From Alistipes sp. (GTDB taxonomy: Bacteria > Bacteroidota > Bacteroidia > Bacteroidales > Rikenellaceae): DNA of 64,000 bases. This document shows, piece by piece, positions 16,534-25,516 of the stretch. A model generated the notes under the pieces. It was not told the origin of the DNA. It did no database searches and saw only the letters and a program-made list of their open reading frames with translations. Position 1 is the first letter of the stretch, and each line of letters starts with the position of its first letter. The translations under genes and the position numbers were made by a program. The stretch is taken from contig JAFQTX010000001.1 of assembly GCA_017408825.1 (NCBI GenBank), positions 1-64,000 on the forward strand, read 5' to 3'.

Positions 16534-18699
16534 ATGAAACGTAAACTTATATTTGCCCTCGTGGCCACGGTTATGGCTGTGTGTGGCGCAATGGCTCAGA
16601 AGCCATCTATTATCCCAACACCCTGCAAATATGTCGCTGTCGATGGCAGCTTCACGCTTAACAGCAGGTCTACAATATCGGTCGAGGATGCTACGCTCGA
16701 CGATGCTGCCGACTATCTGTCCGACCACCTCGGCATACGCCTTGCCGAAGTGGATGGCGATATACGCCTAACGCTTGACAGTGCGCTACGCAAGGAGGAG
16801 TACCGCCTAAAGGTCGCAGCAAGCCATATTGAGATACGTGGTGGCGACTATGGTGGTGTGTTCTCGGGCGTGGTGACACTCCTGCAACTGCTCCCAGCAT
16901 CGGTCTACGATAACTTGGTGCTCCCTGCCACAGTAGGGTGCTGCACGGTGGAGGATGCCCCTCGCTACTCGCACCGAGGCTTTATGCTCGATGTGTGTCG
17001 TACGTGGATGAGCAAGGAGGCGGTGATGGCGTTTATCGACCTTATGGCCTACCATAAACTTAACTGTCTGCGCCTGCACCTGACCGACGACGAGGCGTGG
17101 CGCATAGAGATTAAGTCGCACCCCGAGCTCGCTGAGGTGGGAGGTTTTCGTGGTGGCGACAGCCCCGTGTGGCCTCGCTATGGTAAGTGGGGCGAGAAGT
17201 GGGGTGGCTACTACACCCAAGAGGATATGCGTGAGATTATCGAGTATGCACGTGTGCGTAACATCGAGGTTATGCCGGAGATAGACCTCCCAGGTCACAG
17301 CCTCACCGTAGCCTCGATGCACCCCGAGATACTATGCAACTACACGCCAAACCTCTCCTCATCGTTTGGTTACGATACCCGCTCGGCATTCTGCGCCTCG
17401 AAAGAGAGTAACTACGACTTGTTGCGTGATGTGCTCACTGAGGTGTGTGCATTGTTCCCCACAGAGTATATCCATATCGGTGGCGATGAGGTGGAGACCT
17501 CGCAGTGGAAGCGTTGCCCCGACTGCAAGGCACTTATGGCCGATAGAGGATACTCCTCGCCCGAGCAGCTGCAGGCCTACTTTATGACCCGCCTCTCGGA
17601 TATTCTTGCCCAGTGTGGTAAGAAACCTGCGGTGTGGAACGAGGCTACCGATGGTGGGCAACTACCAAGCCATACGATCGTCTATGGCTGGGAGGGTGTC
17701 AAGGAGTGTCGTGAGGTGGCCGCTAAGGGCTACAAGACGGTAGTTATGCCTGGCCAGTACTTCTACTTCGATATGAAGCAGTCGAAGCGTGAGCCGGGCC
17801 ACGACTGGGCAGCGATATTCGACTGGACAAAGGTCTACAATGTAACACCCACATCGCTCGGATTTACCCCTGAGGAGCAGCGTAACATCCTCGGCTTCGA
17901 GGGCTCGTTCTTCAGTGAGGCCTACGTGTCGCGCAACCCTGAGCGTGCTGACTACCTCCACTATCAGACCTTCCCACGCCTTGTGGCCCTCTCGGAGGTA
18001 GTGTGGAATAGTAGTGACCACAGAGATAAGAGCGCTTTCTACCGTCGTATGATCGAGCACTACGCACGTCTTGATGCTATGGGCGTTGCCTATCGTCTAA
18101 TGCCTCCACAGGTGAGATATGCCGAGGGTATGCTCAGCGCAAAGGTCGATGACGGCTCTACGTTATATGCCCACGAGGTGGGTACCGATACCTGGATTAA
18201 GTACGCCGAGCCTATTGCCACCACAACCCCTGCTCGCTATCTCTTTGTTGCTCGCCGAGGCAAGGCTATATCGCCCGAGGTAGCCGTAGAGGGATATTTT
18301 AAGACCCTACGCCCCGAGTTTACCATCACCTCGTCGATGCCCGAGCACTCGTCGATGACCTTCGCCAAGGCGCAGAACTATGGCCGCTTGGCACGCACCT
18401 CACGAGCTCCCGATGTGGGCGACTGGGTGCAGTATACCTTCGCTACGGCAGTTAAGTGCCGCAGTATGAAGCTCGCCACGGGAAACTTCCAGCTTCCACG
18501 CTTCATCTTCGAGCATGGCTATGCCGAGATAAGCTACGATGGTGTTGCGTTCGTACGTGCTGGTGAGCTGCGTAACGGTATGTTCATCATCGAAAACCCC
18601 TCGAGGCCCATTAAGGCCGTTAGGCTGGTCTGCACCTCACGAGGCAACGGCGCAAAGTTTATCTCTATACAGCCACCGACAATCTATCCGGTGCTGTAA
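16534..18699 (+). CDS. Beta-N-acetylhexosaminidase, GH20
   Basis: The 721-aa protein has a signal peptide (to about A21, CGAMAQ), a GH20b beta-alpha domain (about 25-145), the GH20 catalytic barrel (starting YSHRGFMLDVCR) and C-terminal chitobiase-like plus discoidin-like segments. The catalytic pair D318-E319 lies in YIHIGGDEVETSQWK; the Asp positions the substrate N-acetyl group and the Glu is the acid/base. It should remove terminal GlcNAc/GalNAc from glycans in the periplasm or at the surface, as in host mucin or glycan breakdown. Its promoter sits in repeat E1, giving little or no leader. The signal peptide starts exactly at this ATG, so the start is secure. Confidence 0.95.
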   Translation: MKRKLIFALVATVMAVCGAMAQKPSIIPTPCKYVAVDGSFTLNSRSTISVEDATLDDAADYLSDHLGIRLAEVDGDIRLTLDSALRKEEYRLKVAASHIEIRGGDYGGVFSGVVTLLQLLPASVYDNLVLPATVGCCTVEDAPRYSHRGFMLDVCRTWMSKEAVMAFIDLMAYHKLNCLRLHLTDDEAWRIEIKSHPELAEVGGFRGGDSPVWPRYGKWGEKWGGYYTQEDMREIIEYARVRNIEVMPEIDLPGHSLTVASMHPEILCNYTPNLSSSFGYDTRSAFCASKESNYDLLRDVLTEVCALFPTEYIHIGGDEVETSQWKRCPDCKALMADRGYSSPEQLQAYFMTRLSDILAQCGKKPAVWNEATDGGQLPSHTIVYGWEGVKECREVAAKGYKTVVMPGQYFYFDMKQSKREPGHDWAAIFDWTKVYNVTPTSLGFTPEEQRNILGFEGSFFSEAYVSRNPERADYLHYQTFPRLVALSEVVWNSSDHRDKSAFYRRMIEHYARLDAMGVAYRLMPPQVRYAEGMLSAKVDDGSTLYAHEVGTDTWIKYAEPIATTTPARYLFVARRGKAISPEVAVEGYFKTLRPEFTITSSMPEHSSMTFAKAQNYGRLARTSRAPDVGDWVQYTFATAVKCRSMKLATGNFQLPRFIFEHGYAEISYDGVAFVRAGELRNGMFIIENPSRPIKAVRLVCTSRGNGAKFISIQPPTIYPVL

Positions 18700-18712
18700 T
18701 GGGGTTTAAGAG

Positions 18713-18997
18713 TTGTGCGCAGCGGAGCTGCTAAAGGGTAGGCGAGCCTGCGGCTCTAAAGGGTAGAGCGCTCGCCTGGGGCGAGCTAAAGGGTGGCTCG
18801 CAAGCAGAGCTTGCTAAAGGGCAGTGCGCTGCTGACGCAGCTAAAGGGTAGAGCGCTGCTACGCAGCTAAAGGGAAACCCCCTTTCTACTACCCTTTAGT
18901 GCCGCAAGGCACGAACAACCCTTTAGCACCTTTAGGTGCGAGCAACCCTTTAGCCCGCTTCAGGCGGGCGAACAACCCTTTAGTGTCGCAAGGCACG
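18713..18997. repeat. CTAAAGGG modular hairpin array, copy A1
   Basis: Largest copy. The left half has six GC-rich hairpins (for example GAGCCTGCGGCTC, GCAAGCAGAGCTTGC, GCTGCTGACGCAGC), each followed by CTAAAGGGTAG or TAAAGGG. The right half has hairpins such as GTGCCGCAAGGCAC, CACCTTTAGGTG and CCCGCTTCAGGCGGG, each joined by CGAACAACCCTTTAG. The centre is CTAAAGGGAAACC then CTACTACCCTTTAG. The array spans the space between two convergent genes. Confidence 0.8.
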
Positions 18998-19010
18998 CCC
19001 CCCCCTAACA

Positions 19011-19056
19011 ACGAGAGAGAGGATGGCTTGCGGGCCATCCTCTCTCTCTTATTGTT
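19011..19056. terminator. Bidirectional terminator
   Basis: A 15-bp perfect stem (left 19013-19027, right 19034-19048; GAGAGAGAGGATGGC and its complement) between the hairpin array and the end of the minus-strand lipoprotein gene. A/T tracts flank both sides. Confidence 0.75.
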
Positions 19057-19068
19057 CGTTGCCGTGTG

Positions 19069-20940
19069 CTACTTAGGCTCAACGTATTTGTATGTCGAGA
19101 TGTCTGCTGCATCAGACTTGTAGAGATAGATCTCCTTCTTGAACAACTTACCGAAGTTGCCGTTAGCATCCTTAGCCACTGCGATAAGGTTGTACTCCTG
19201 CTCGTATGGGATCTGCAGGTAGGTATTAGAGTGTACCGCCTGGCGATAGAAGTCGTTAGAGGTGATGTCACGAATCCACTCGTCATCGTAGTTGTAGTAG
19301 TCAAGTGGCATTGTTGTCAGTATCCAGAAAATCTCGTCAGTAGGCTGCACACCAGAGATTGTTACAGGAACAAGTGCGTAGTCATCCTTGCCGGCATGTT
19401 CACCCCAGTGCTCCGAGTCTACTTCAGCCGCCTCGTCGAGGTTGAAGTGTGCACCGAGTGTTATCTGGATGTTCGAGCTACCAGCCACATTATCCTTTGT
19501 TGTGAACTCCTTGGTGAAGATTCTGGTATTAGGAGACTCACCCTCCAAACCATATGCAAACGCTACGTAGGTAGTGTTAGGCGTTAGGTTAGCGAGGTTC
19601 ATATCTGTATATCCTGTGGCGGTGTAGAAGCTGTAATTAGCATTAATATATGCAAAACGTTGCTCGTCGGTCGCACCCCAAGAGTCGTACTCTGCCTTGG
19701 GGAATACCGAGCGTGCAAACCTACCATTAGGGTCGCTTGCTGTCCAATATACGTTGGCTGTGGTGGCGTAGATGTCCTTAACCTCAATGTTGATGGTCAT
19801 TCCCGACTCCTCAGCAGAGAGTGTTGAGATTTTCTGAAGAACTATCTTTGAGCCTACAAATGCTGTGTCGGCGTTAATAGCAAAGGCGTAGAAGTAGTAC
19901 TCGGTGTTGGCCTTTAGGTCGTCGCTGACGATCGTCTGCGAACCCTGCTTGCACCACTGCTCGATAATATGGCTTGGGTAGTAGCCCACATTGAGCCATG
20001 TAGATGTCTGCTCATTCCAGCGAGATACGAAAATCTGCTCAGGGTCGGCATTTGCACCAAAATAGCTCTGGAAATCATCTACGCTCCAATGCTCAGTGTA
20101 GAAGTACGTATCCTCCTCCTTGGTCGTAATAGTCTGCTTGACTGTAGCGCCCTTAACCTCAAGAGTCATCTCCAGTGCGTCATCAGCCATTGAAGGTGAT
20201 GCAGTGCGTACAACCTCACGATATACCTCGCCTGTCGATGATTGGCCGCTAACAAGGTCGATGTGGTAGGTGTACACAACATAGTTGGTGTCGGGGATGA
20301 GTTTGTCGAAGATAATGTCAAAGGCCTTGCCCTTGTGGGAGATGTTTTGCAGATAGTTCAGCGTTGTCTGATCTACGTAGTCTGCCTCATCGCTGATAGC
20401 CTTAAGGTCGTATGCTATGAGTGCGTAGTCCTCCTCAAGTTCGAATGTCTTGATATGCTCCTCGGTGTAGATACGGCAGACATAGGCACTGCTGAGGTCT
20501 GCGGGGGTAACGTTCAACGATATGCGTGTAGGCTCGTTGATTGTTACCTCAAACTCGAATGATGGGAGTGTTGATGCCTCCTGCTTTACCAAGATCTCGT
20601 ACTTAGCATCTACGGCGGTGTAGCTTACTGTGATCTTAGCCTCACGAGCCTCCTGCTTGTAGTTTGGTGCTACGTTAAAGGTGATAGAGCCGAAGGTTGC
20701 TGTGCTGAGGTTTGTAATCCAGTTCTCGGTGCAGTTTGTGAGCACTACTGCGCCATTTGCGTGGTTCTCGATGGTGTACGTTACCTCCTGTGCGCCACCA
20801 TTAGCACCTACCATAAGCTCTGAGCTATCGAGCTTGAACGATGCTGTGCCGCCCTTACCCTCGTCAGGGTTTTTCTCGCAACCTACCATTGCCACGAGAG
20901 CAATGGCCATAAGCGAGCTAAAAAGATTTTTTAGTGTCAT
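19069..20940 (-). CDS. BACON/Fn3-like repeat lipoprotein
   Basis: A 623-aa lipoprotein (lipobox MVGC, C21) with an N-terminal BACON-like domain (about 35-125) and at least three further beta-sandwich repeats, each ending with an Fn3-like turn (LIPDTNYVVYTYHI, LKANTEYYFYAFAI, LTPNTTYVAFAYGL), plus a related C-terminal part. Such proteins are surface-exposed binding modules of Bacteroidales; the ligand is unknown. It lies 32 bp downstream of a second BACON lipoprotein and they are likely co-transcribed. No enzymatic motif seen. Confidence 0.82.
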   Translation of the reverse strand: MTLKNLFSSLMAIALVAMVGCEKNPDEGKGGTASFKLDSSELMVGANGGAQEVTYTIENHANGAVVLTNCTENWITNLSTATFGSITFNVAPNYKQEAREAKITVSYTAVDAKYEILVKQEASTLPSFEFEVTINEPTRISLNVTPADLSSAYVCRIYTEEHIKTFELEEDYALIAYDLKAISDEADYVDQTTLNYLQNISHKGKAFDIIFDKLIPDTNYVVYTYHIDLVSGQSSTGEVYREVVRTASPSMADDALEMTLEVKGATVKQTITTKEEDTYFYTEHWSVDDFQSYFGANADPEQIFVSRWNEQTSTWLNVGYYPSHIIEQWCKQGSQTIVSDDLKANTEYYFYAFAINADTAFVGSKIVLQKISTLSAEESGMTINIEVKDIYATTANVYWTASDPNGRFARSVFPKAEYDSWGATDEQRFAYINANYSFYTATGYTDMNLANLTPNTTYVAFAYGLEGESPNTRIFTKEFTTKDNVAGSSNIQITLGAHFNLDEAAEVDSEHWGEHAGKDDYALVPVTISGVQPTDEIFWILTTMPLDYYNYDDEWIRDITSNDFYRQAVHSNTYLQIPYEQEYNLIAVAKDANGNFGKLFKKEIYLYKSDAADISTYKYVEPK

Positions 20941-20972
20941 AGATATAGTTGTTAGTTGTTGTTAGATATTTT

Positions 20973-22484
20973 CTACTTATACTCCTGTGGTACGCCAGTC
21001 CACGTTCCTGTAATCTTGTTGCGGAGGTCATCGTAGCCTTCAATCTCTACGGTTACTGTGCCGTCGCCATTATCCTTTATCGACATATTGCCAGAGCGGA
21101 ATGGCGCTACCTCGCTTTGGTCAGAGGTAAAGTACCAGCTACACAACAACTGGCTCATATTAGTCCAACCAGGGATGAACGACCACTTAGCCAAGTAGTC
21201 CGAAGCGGTATACTCGCCATAGAAACCACTCTCCTTATCGCTGTAGCCTGTGATAATATCGAATTGGAAGCAGTCGCCAACGCCTGAGTTAGGCGAGATG
21301 ATGAACACCCAGTTGTAGTAGCCATAATCGTAGTAGTCACCCTCGCAAGCATATACCATTGAGTGATCCGAGAGGTCTGCCTCGTAGTCGCCTTCGAGCG
21401 TAGAGTACACTGTGATATCGCCACGGCTGTCAGTAAGTGTTGGGTTGCCATTGAATACAGCGGTATGAGTCTCGCCATTAACCTTCACCGTGAGGGTCAT
21501 CTTGCCATCCTCGACAACGAGAGTACCCTCCTCAAATGGTGCGATGTCGTCACGACGGCCATCCTTATCTGTCACCCAGAAGCCGCTATACTCTGCGGTG
21601 AATGTCCACTCGGCATATGTATCCTCGGGGTCGAAGGTATATGTGCCCTTAGGGATCTTGATATACTCCACGTCGGTAGATACAGGGCCATAGGCGTCGA
21701 TGCGGTAGTATGTAGCGTTAGGTAGTGAGCTGCCCTCAGAGCTGAAGCCACGATCGGTGAAGAAGAACCAGTAGTTGCCCACGCCAGGTGTCAGCGCATC
21801 GCCAAGGTACTCGCCATAGAGTATCGGTGCCTCAAACATCATCTCGCCATCGCCCGCCTGACGCAGTGTGGTTGTTGCTGTTGATGAGCCGTAGCCTATG
21901 GTCACCACGGTCTCACGTGCCTTGCCCGTAGTGTTTGTAGCCACGCCCAGCTCAATCTCGCCATCATCCATGGTGTCCATAGAGTAGATCCAGTCGGCAT
22001 CGCTCTTCACATAGATATAGTCGTTGGGGTTTTTGCCCTGAACGGTATACCCGATAATTGCCTTGCATCCTGCACGCTTGACATCTATCGTCTCGCCCGA
22101 GGTGATGGTGATGGTCGCCTCCTCAGCCACTCCAAGCTGATTGATAACTACGGTAGCATGCTCCGCACCTACACCAAGTGTCACTGCGGCCATACGAGTG
22201 CCACCAGTGTCGTTGTCCTCGGTCTGAATGAATATCTTACCCTGAATCCTGCCGTCTACCGTGGCCGAGTCGTGCTTGTAGACACGTAGCCACTCCGACG
22301 AAAGTGTAACCTCCGCCTCGCTCTCTGCCGTGTAGTCAATCATAAACTCAGCAGCATACTTACCGATGGTTACCTCCGTAGGGGAGGTGATAGTAAGGCC
22401 ACCACCAACGCCCTCCTCACTCTCGCAGCCCACAAACGCAAATAGGCCAACAAGAGCGAACATAATAGTAAATAATCGCTTCAT
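20973..22484 (-). CDS. Tandem-BACON lipoprotein
   Basis: A 503-aa lipoprotein (lipobox FVGC, C20). Two successive BACON-type domains (about 28-115 with VINQLG at the end, and about 118-210 with TTLRQAG) precede a C-terminal half of unknown fold rich in Trp/Tyr/Asp. BACON domains are thought to bind carbohydrate or mucin. It is the first gene of a two-gene unit with the 623-aa lipoprotein; a -7 box TATATTTG lies at 22533-22540 (minus), about 50 nt before the ATG. Confidence 0.83.
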   Translation of the reverse strand: MKRLFTIMFALVGLFAFVGCESEEGVGGGLTITSPTEVTIGKYAAEFMIDYTAESEAEVTLSSEWLRVYKHDSATVDGRIQGKIFIQTEDNDTGGTRMAAVTLGVGAEHATVVINQLGVAEEATITITSGETIDVKRAGCKAIIGYTVQGKNPNDYIYVKSDADWIYSMDTMDDGEIELGVATNTTGKARETVVTIGYGSSTATTTLRQAGDGEMMFEAPILYGEYLGDALTPGVGNYWFFFTDRGFSSEGSSLPNATYYRIDAYGPVSTDVEYIKIPKGTYTFDPEDTYAEWTFTAEYSGFWVTDKDGRRDDIAPFEEGTLVVEDGKMTLTVKVNGETHTAVFNGNPTLTDSRGDITVYSTLEGDYEADLSDHSMVYACEGDYYDYGYYNWVFIISPNSGVGDCFQFDIITGYSDKESGFYGEYTASDYLAKWSFIPGWTNMSQLLCSWYFTSDQSEVAPFRSGNMSIKDNGDGTVTVEIEGYDDLRNKITGTWTGVPQEYK

Positions 22485-22628
22485 AGTGTAGTTATTTTTT
22501 TTGTATTGTTACGATATTGATTTATTCAGGCGCAAATATACCTATTTTATTTTATATATGCAAAAATTATCCTCACCCTATTATTGTCTCTCTTTAGGCA
22601 CGAATGTTGCATTTTTTTTGCAATAATT

Positions 22629-23321
22629 ATGTGGTTGCGAACGATAAATATCCTCACGCTTGTTGCCAGCGTGCTGCTCCTCGCATCGCTATCGGTCGAG
22701 GTGCTCTACTCTCGGCAGTTCGCCTCATTCTCGGGGTTATACTCTTGGGCGATGTTTGTGGTGTGTGTCATCTTCCTTACCGACTTTGCTATGCTTATGT
22801 GGGCAAGCGACAACCGCCTACACTTCTTGGCCCGCAACTTTCCGATGCTCATTCTCTCGGTGCCCTACCATACTATCATTAACCTCTCGGGCGTAGTTCC
22901 TAACCACCTTGCGACAATGGTGCTTAGTGGGGTAGTGTTGCTACGTGCCGTTATGGCGCTCTTCATAACCCTCAGATGGCTCATCGAGAGCCGTGCGTCA
23001 CGCCTACTGTGGGCCTATGTAGCCACGGTGCTACTATGCACCTACTTTGCGTCGTTGCTCTTCTATGAGTACGAAGCACCTGTGAATAGCTCGGTGCGTA
23101 ACTTTGGCGATGCGCTATGGTGGGCAGCGATGAACCTAACGACCGTTGGTGCTGAGATATTCCCCGTGACGGCCATCGGCAAGACCATATGTGTGCTGCT
23201 ACCTGTGTTGGGTACGGCGATGTTCCCTGTGCTTACGGTATATATCACTTCGCTCTATAATCGTCATACGACGAATGGTGGCACGCAAGTTGCTGAGGAT
23301 GATGCAAACCAAAAAATATAA
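22629..23321 (+). CDS. Two-pore-helix ion channel family membrane protein
   Basis: The 230-aa protein has several hydrophobic helices and a C-terminal Ion_trans_2-type pore module: a pore helix (FGDALWWAAMNLTTVG) and final TM helix (CVLLPVLGTAMFPVLTVYI). The filter reads TTVGAE rather than the potassium-channel TVGYG, so selectivity is uncertain. The frame is open from a TTG at 22584, but ATG 22629 gives a normal membrane protein start. The next gene, a lipoprotein, starts 6 bp after the stop, so they are co-expressed. Confidence 0.75.
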   Translation: MWLRTINILTLVASVLLLASLSVEVLYSRQFASFSGLYSWAMFVVCVIFLTDFAMLMWASDNRLHFLARNFPMLILSVPYHTIINLSGVVPNHLATMVLSGVVLLRAVMALFITLRWLIESRASRLLWAYVATVLLCTYFASLLFYEYEAPVNSSVRNFGDALWWAAMNLTTVGAEIFPVTAIGKTICVLLPVLGTAMFPVLTVYITSLYNRHTTNGGTQVAEDDANQKI

Positions 23322-23327
23322 TTTAGG

Positions 23328-23897
23328 ATGAAACGGACACTTTTAGCCATTATGGTTATCGCCTCGGTCGTAGGCGTAGCAAGTTGTAGCAAAGCTCAAC
23401 GCTGGAACGAGAAGGAGCGTCGTGCGGTGCGTGACGATGTGCGAGCTTATCGCAATATGGTCTATCTCGACAACCTCGAGCAGGCCGAGTTTGACCTTTT
23501 CTCGAACGATGTGGTCGATGCTATCGAGGTAGATTATCCCATCTACACAACATTTGTAGAGCTGCCCGGGCGTGGCGATACCGTGGAGGTATATGTGGTA
23601 TCTACAATCGTGAGCGAGCTTGCGGCAGATGCCCATAATATGCGTAAGATATACCCCTATAAGGAGCTTGTTGCCGAGGGTATCCTCCCCTCGGACCTCG
23701 ACCGTCAGGCCCAGCGAGCCTTTTATGAGTGTTTCGCACGCAGGGTAGATAATAGCTTCTCGTCGGTGGGCGAGTTCTTCAATGCTGTGCTTGCCGACAC
23801 CACGTCGAACTCAAAGATTGAGCAACTTCAGCGTCAGTGTGCCTCGGACCTCTTCGACTGGGTTGTCGAGATTGACGAGGTGATACTCTACGAGTAG
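23328..23897 (+). CDS. Lipoprotein of unknown function
   Basis: A 189-aa exported lipoprotein (lipobox VASC, C20) with a charged, mostly helical mature part. I do not recognise a family. It follows the ion-channel gene by 6 bp, and so may act with it at the envelope. A hairpin with T-run (23947-23998) follows. Confidence 0.7.
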   Translation: MKRTLLAIMVIASVVGVASCSKAQRWNEKERRAVRDDVRAYRNMVYLDNLEQAEFDLFSNDVVDAIEVDYPIYTTFVELPGRGDTVEVYVVSTIVSELAADAHNMRKIYPYKELVAEGILPSDLDRQAQRAFYECFARRVDNSFSSVGEFFNAVLADTTSNSKIEQLQRQCASDLFDWVVEIDEVILYE

Positions 23898-23946
23898 CCT
23901 TCCATATGCATAGTTAAGTATAAAGTTTGATTACCGAGACTTCGGT

Positions 23947-23998
23947 CGAAGAGGGGGATGGGTGGTTTGGTTGCCACTGGCCCCCTCGGTTGTTTTTT
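23947..23998 (+). terminator. Terminator after channel-lipoprotein pair
   Basis: Stem GAGGGGG/CCCCCTC (23951-23957 with 23981-23987) with further pairing inside, followed by a run of six T's at 23993-23998. Confidence 0.7.
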
Positions 23999-24033
23999 AG
24001 TGTTGGAGTGTTGCAAGTTTCGGAGAAAATTCC

Positions 24034-24041
24034 TATATTTG
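24034..24041 (+). promoter_or_regulatory. -7 box of mscL
   Basis: TATATTTG matches TAnnTTTG, about 43 nt before the mscL ATG. Confidence 0.6.
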
Positions 24042-24084
24042 TAATATTATTTGACTCTAACGACTAACTAAACACAAAACTATT

Positions 24085-24540
24085 ATGGGACTATTGCAAG
24101 AGTTTAAGACATTCGCACTTAAGGGTAATGTCGTAGATATGGCAGTCGGTGTTATCATCGGTGGTGCTTTTGGTAAGATCGTAACATCGTTGGTGAACGA
24201 TATCATTATGCCACCTATCGGTGTGATCACTGGCGGCGTAGACTTTAAGGATTTAAGCGTTGTTATCCAGAAGGGTGTTGAGGCTACCGAGACCACCCCT
24301 GCCGTGGCCGAGGTTGTTTGGAAGTATGGTGCCTTCGTTCAGCAGGTCATCGACTTCCTTATTGTTGCCATCAGCGTCTTTGTGATGATTAAGCTCATCA
24401 ATAAGCTCTCGAACCTCCGCAAGAAGGAGGAGGCTGCCGTAGCCCCTGCCCCCGAGCCAGAACCAGCTCCCGAGCCAGAGCCAACAAAGGAGGAGTTGTT
24501 GCTTACGGAGATTCGTGATTTGCTCAAAGAGAAAAAGTAA
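24085..24540 (+). CDS. mscL: Large-conductance mechanosensitive channel
   Basis: MscL opens under membrane tension to release solutes during hypo-osmotic shock. The 151-aa protein has the N-terminal amphipathic helix ([13 protein letters not shown]), TM1 with the pore constriction [30 protein letters not shown], a periplasmic loop, TM2 ([16 protein letters not shown]) and a cytoplasmic helix [11 protein letters not shown]. An acidic Pro-Glu linker ([12 protein letters not shown]) before the last helix is longer than in E. coli MscL. The stop codon is the first base triplet of repeat element D1. Confidence 0.95.
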   Translation: MGLLQEFKTFALKGNVVDMAVGVIIGGAFGKIVTSLVNDIIMPPIGVITGGVDFKDLSVVIQKGVEATETTPAVAEVVWKYGAFVQQVIDFLIVAISVFVMIKLINKLSNLRKKEEAAVAPAPEPEPAPEPEPTKEELLLTEIRDLLKEKK

Positions 24541-24783
24541 TTTCTTGTGATAAGGAGTCGATTGCGGCCCCTAACAAAAAATGCCACCAATGGGACGTAC
24601 GCCAAGTACTACCCATCGGTGGCATTTTTGCCGAGTGTAGCACTCGGCATCCTTCTGACAAGAAATTTATTGTGATAGTGGCACTACTTTGCCACCTCAA
24701 TCATTGCCCCGAATGGGAATCTCGTCAAGTATGTCCCATCCAGGGCAATCTCTTAATCGGCGACAAATTAGCACCTCTCTGAC
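24538..24783. repeat. Structured 3' element D1 (two modules)
   Basis: Begins at the mscL stop codon with TAATTTCTTGTGATAAGGAG, complemented by CTCCTTCTGACAAGAAAT-like sequence at 24650-24667. Module one holds a strong stem (24581-24625, apical GTACGCCAAGTAC) and a second hairpin GCCGAGTGTAGCACTCGGC (24630-24648). Module two (24651-24783) carries the stem ATTGCCC/GGGCAAT around CGTCAAGTATG and is about 97% identical to 30490-30622. Confidence 0.8.
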
Positions 24784-24812
24784 CTCTTTCCGAGTCCTCT
24801 CAGCCCCCTACG

Positions 24813-25304
24813 CTAATACAACTTAATATACTCGTACGTATTCCCTACCAGAGAGAGGTAGCGCTCGAACTCCTCACGAGAGATCACCACCGTGAAGCGG
24901 TTGTCGTTGGGGTGAAAGCTCAGCGACTCCTGCTGTTGTAGGCTCTCGTCGAGGAATAGGTGTACGTGGTTTTCGGTGTCGTTGATAAGTCCAAAGGGCG
25001 ATACCGACCCTGGCGAGAGGCCTAACCACTTGAGCATACGCTCAGGCGAGGCAAACGAGAGCTTGCCCTGATGAAGGATATGCTCGAGGTCGTGGATGGC
25101 CATCGACTGCTCCGAGTCGAAGACGACAAGGTAGTGGCGGTTGCCCTTGTGGTTGCGGAAGAAGAGGTTCTTGCAGTGCTTCGACCCATCCTTGCGCCAA
25201 TACTCTCGAGCAATCTCAATAGTGGGGGCCTCGGGGTGCTCGTACCACGAGTAGCTTATGCCGTGCTCGTCGAGCCACTGAAATACTTTATCACGTCGTT
25301 CCAT
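24813..25304 (-). CDS. Prolyl-tRNA editing (YbaK/ProX-type) domain protein
   Basis: The 163-aa protein is a free-standing INS/YbaK-fold deacylase of the ProX (PrdX) type, which removes alanine wrongly charged onto tRNA-Pro. Typical features are HPEAPTIEIA near the N-terminus, KNLFFRNHKGNRHYLVV with the conserved K, SPGSVSPFGLIND and HPNDNRFTVVIS. It acts in the cytosol on translation fidelity. Its promoter lies in repeat E2 with the -7 box TATCTTTG at 25330-25337 (minus). Its 3' end faces the D1 element downstream of mscL. Confidence 0.9.
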   Translation of the reverse strand: MERRDKVFQWLDEHGISYSWYEHPEAPTIEIAREYWRKDGSKHCKNLFFRNHKGNRHYLVVFDSEQSMAIHDLEHILHQGKLSFASPERMLKWLGLSPGSVSPFGLINDTENHVHLFLDESLQQQESLSFHPNDNRFTVVISREEFERYLSLVGNTYEYIKLY

Positions 25305-25329
25305 ATGTCAAATGCTAAAATAAAACGCT

Positions 25330-25416
25330 CAAAGATAGGAAAAAGTTGTGACTTTTCATCACGTGTGGCCTACTTTGATGTAGAGGGATGTTGTAGTAGG
25401 AGCGTCATTATGACGC
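25330..25416 (-). promoter_or_regulatory. Promoter-bearing repeat E2 upstream of the editing protein
   Basis: Inverted copy of E1: palindrome GCGTCATAATGACGC at the distal end (25402-25416) and -7 box TATCTTTG at 25330-25337 on the minus strand, 25 nt before the start codon. Conserved between: CTACTACAACATCC and CTACATCAAAGTAGG. Confidence 0.65.
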
Positions 25417-25468
25417 CAAAGGTAGTAAAATTATGGCTAATGGTGTTGCATAAATAGAATAAATTACC

Positions 25469-25476
25469 TAACTTTG
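25469..25476 (+). promoter_or_regulatory. -7 box of galK
   Basis: TAACTTTG, about 40 nt before the galactokinase ATG at 25517. Confidence 0.55.
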
Positions 25477-25516
25477 TTGGGATAATAGGCAAGTCACAAC
25501 GTAAAACATAGATATT

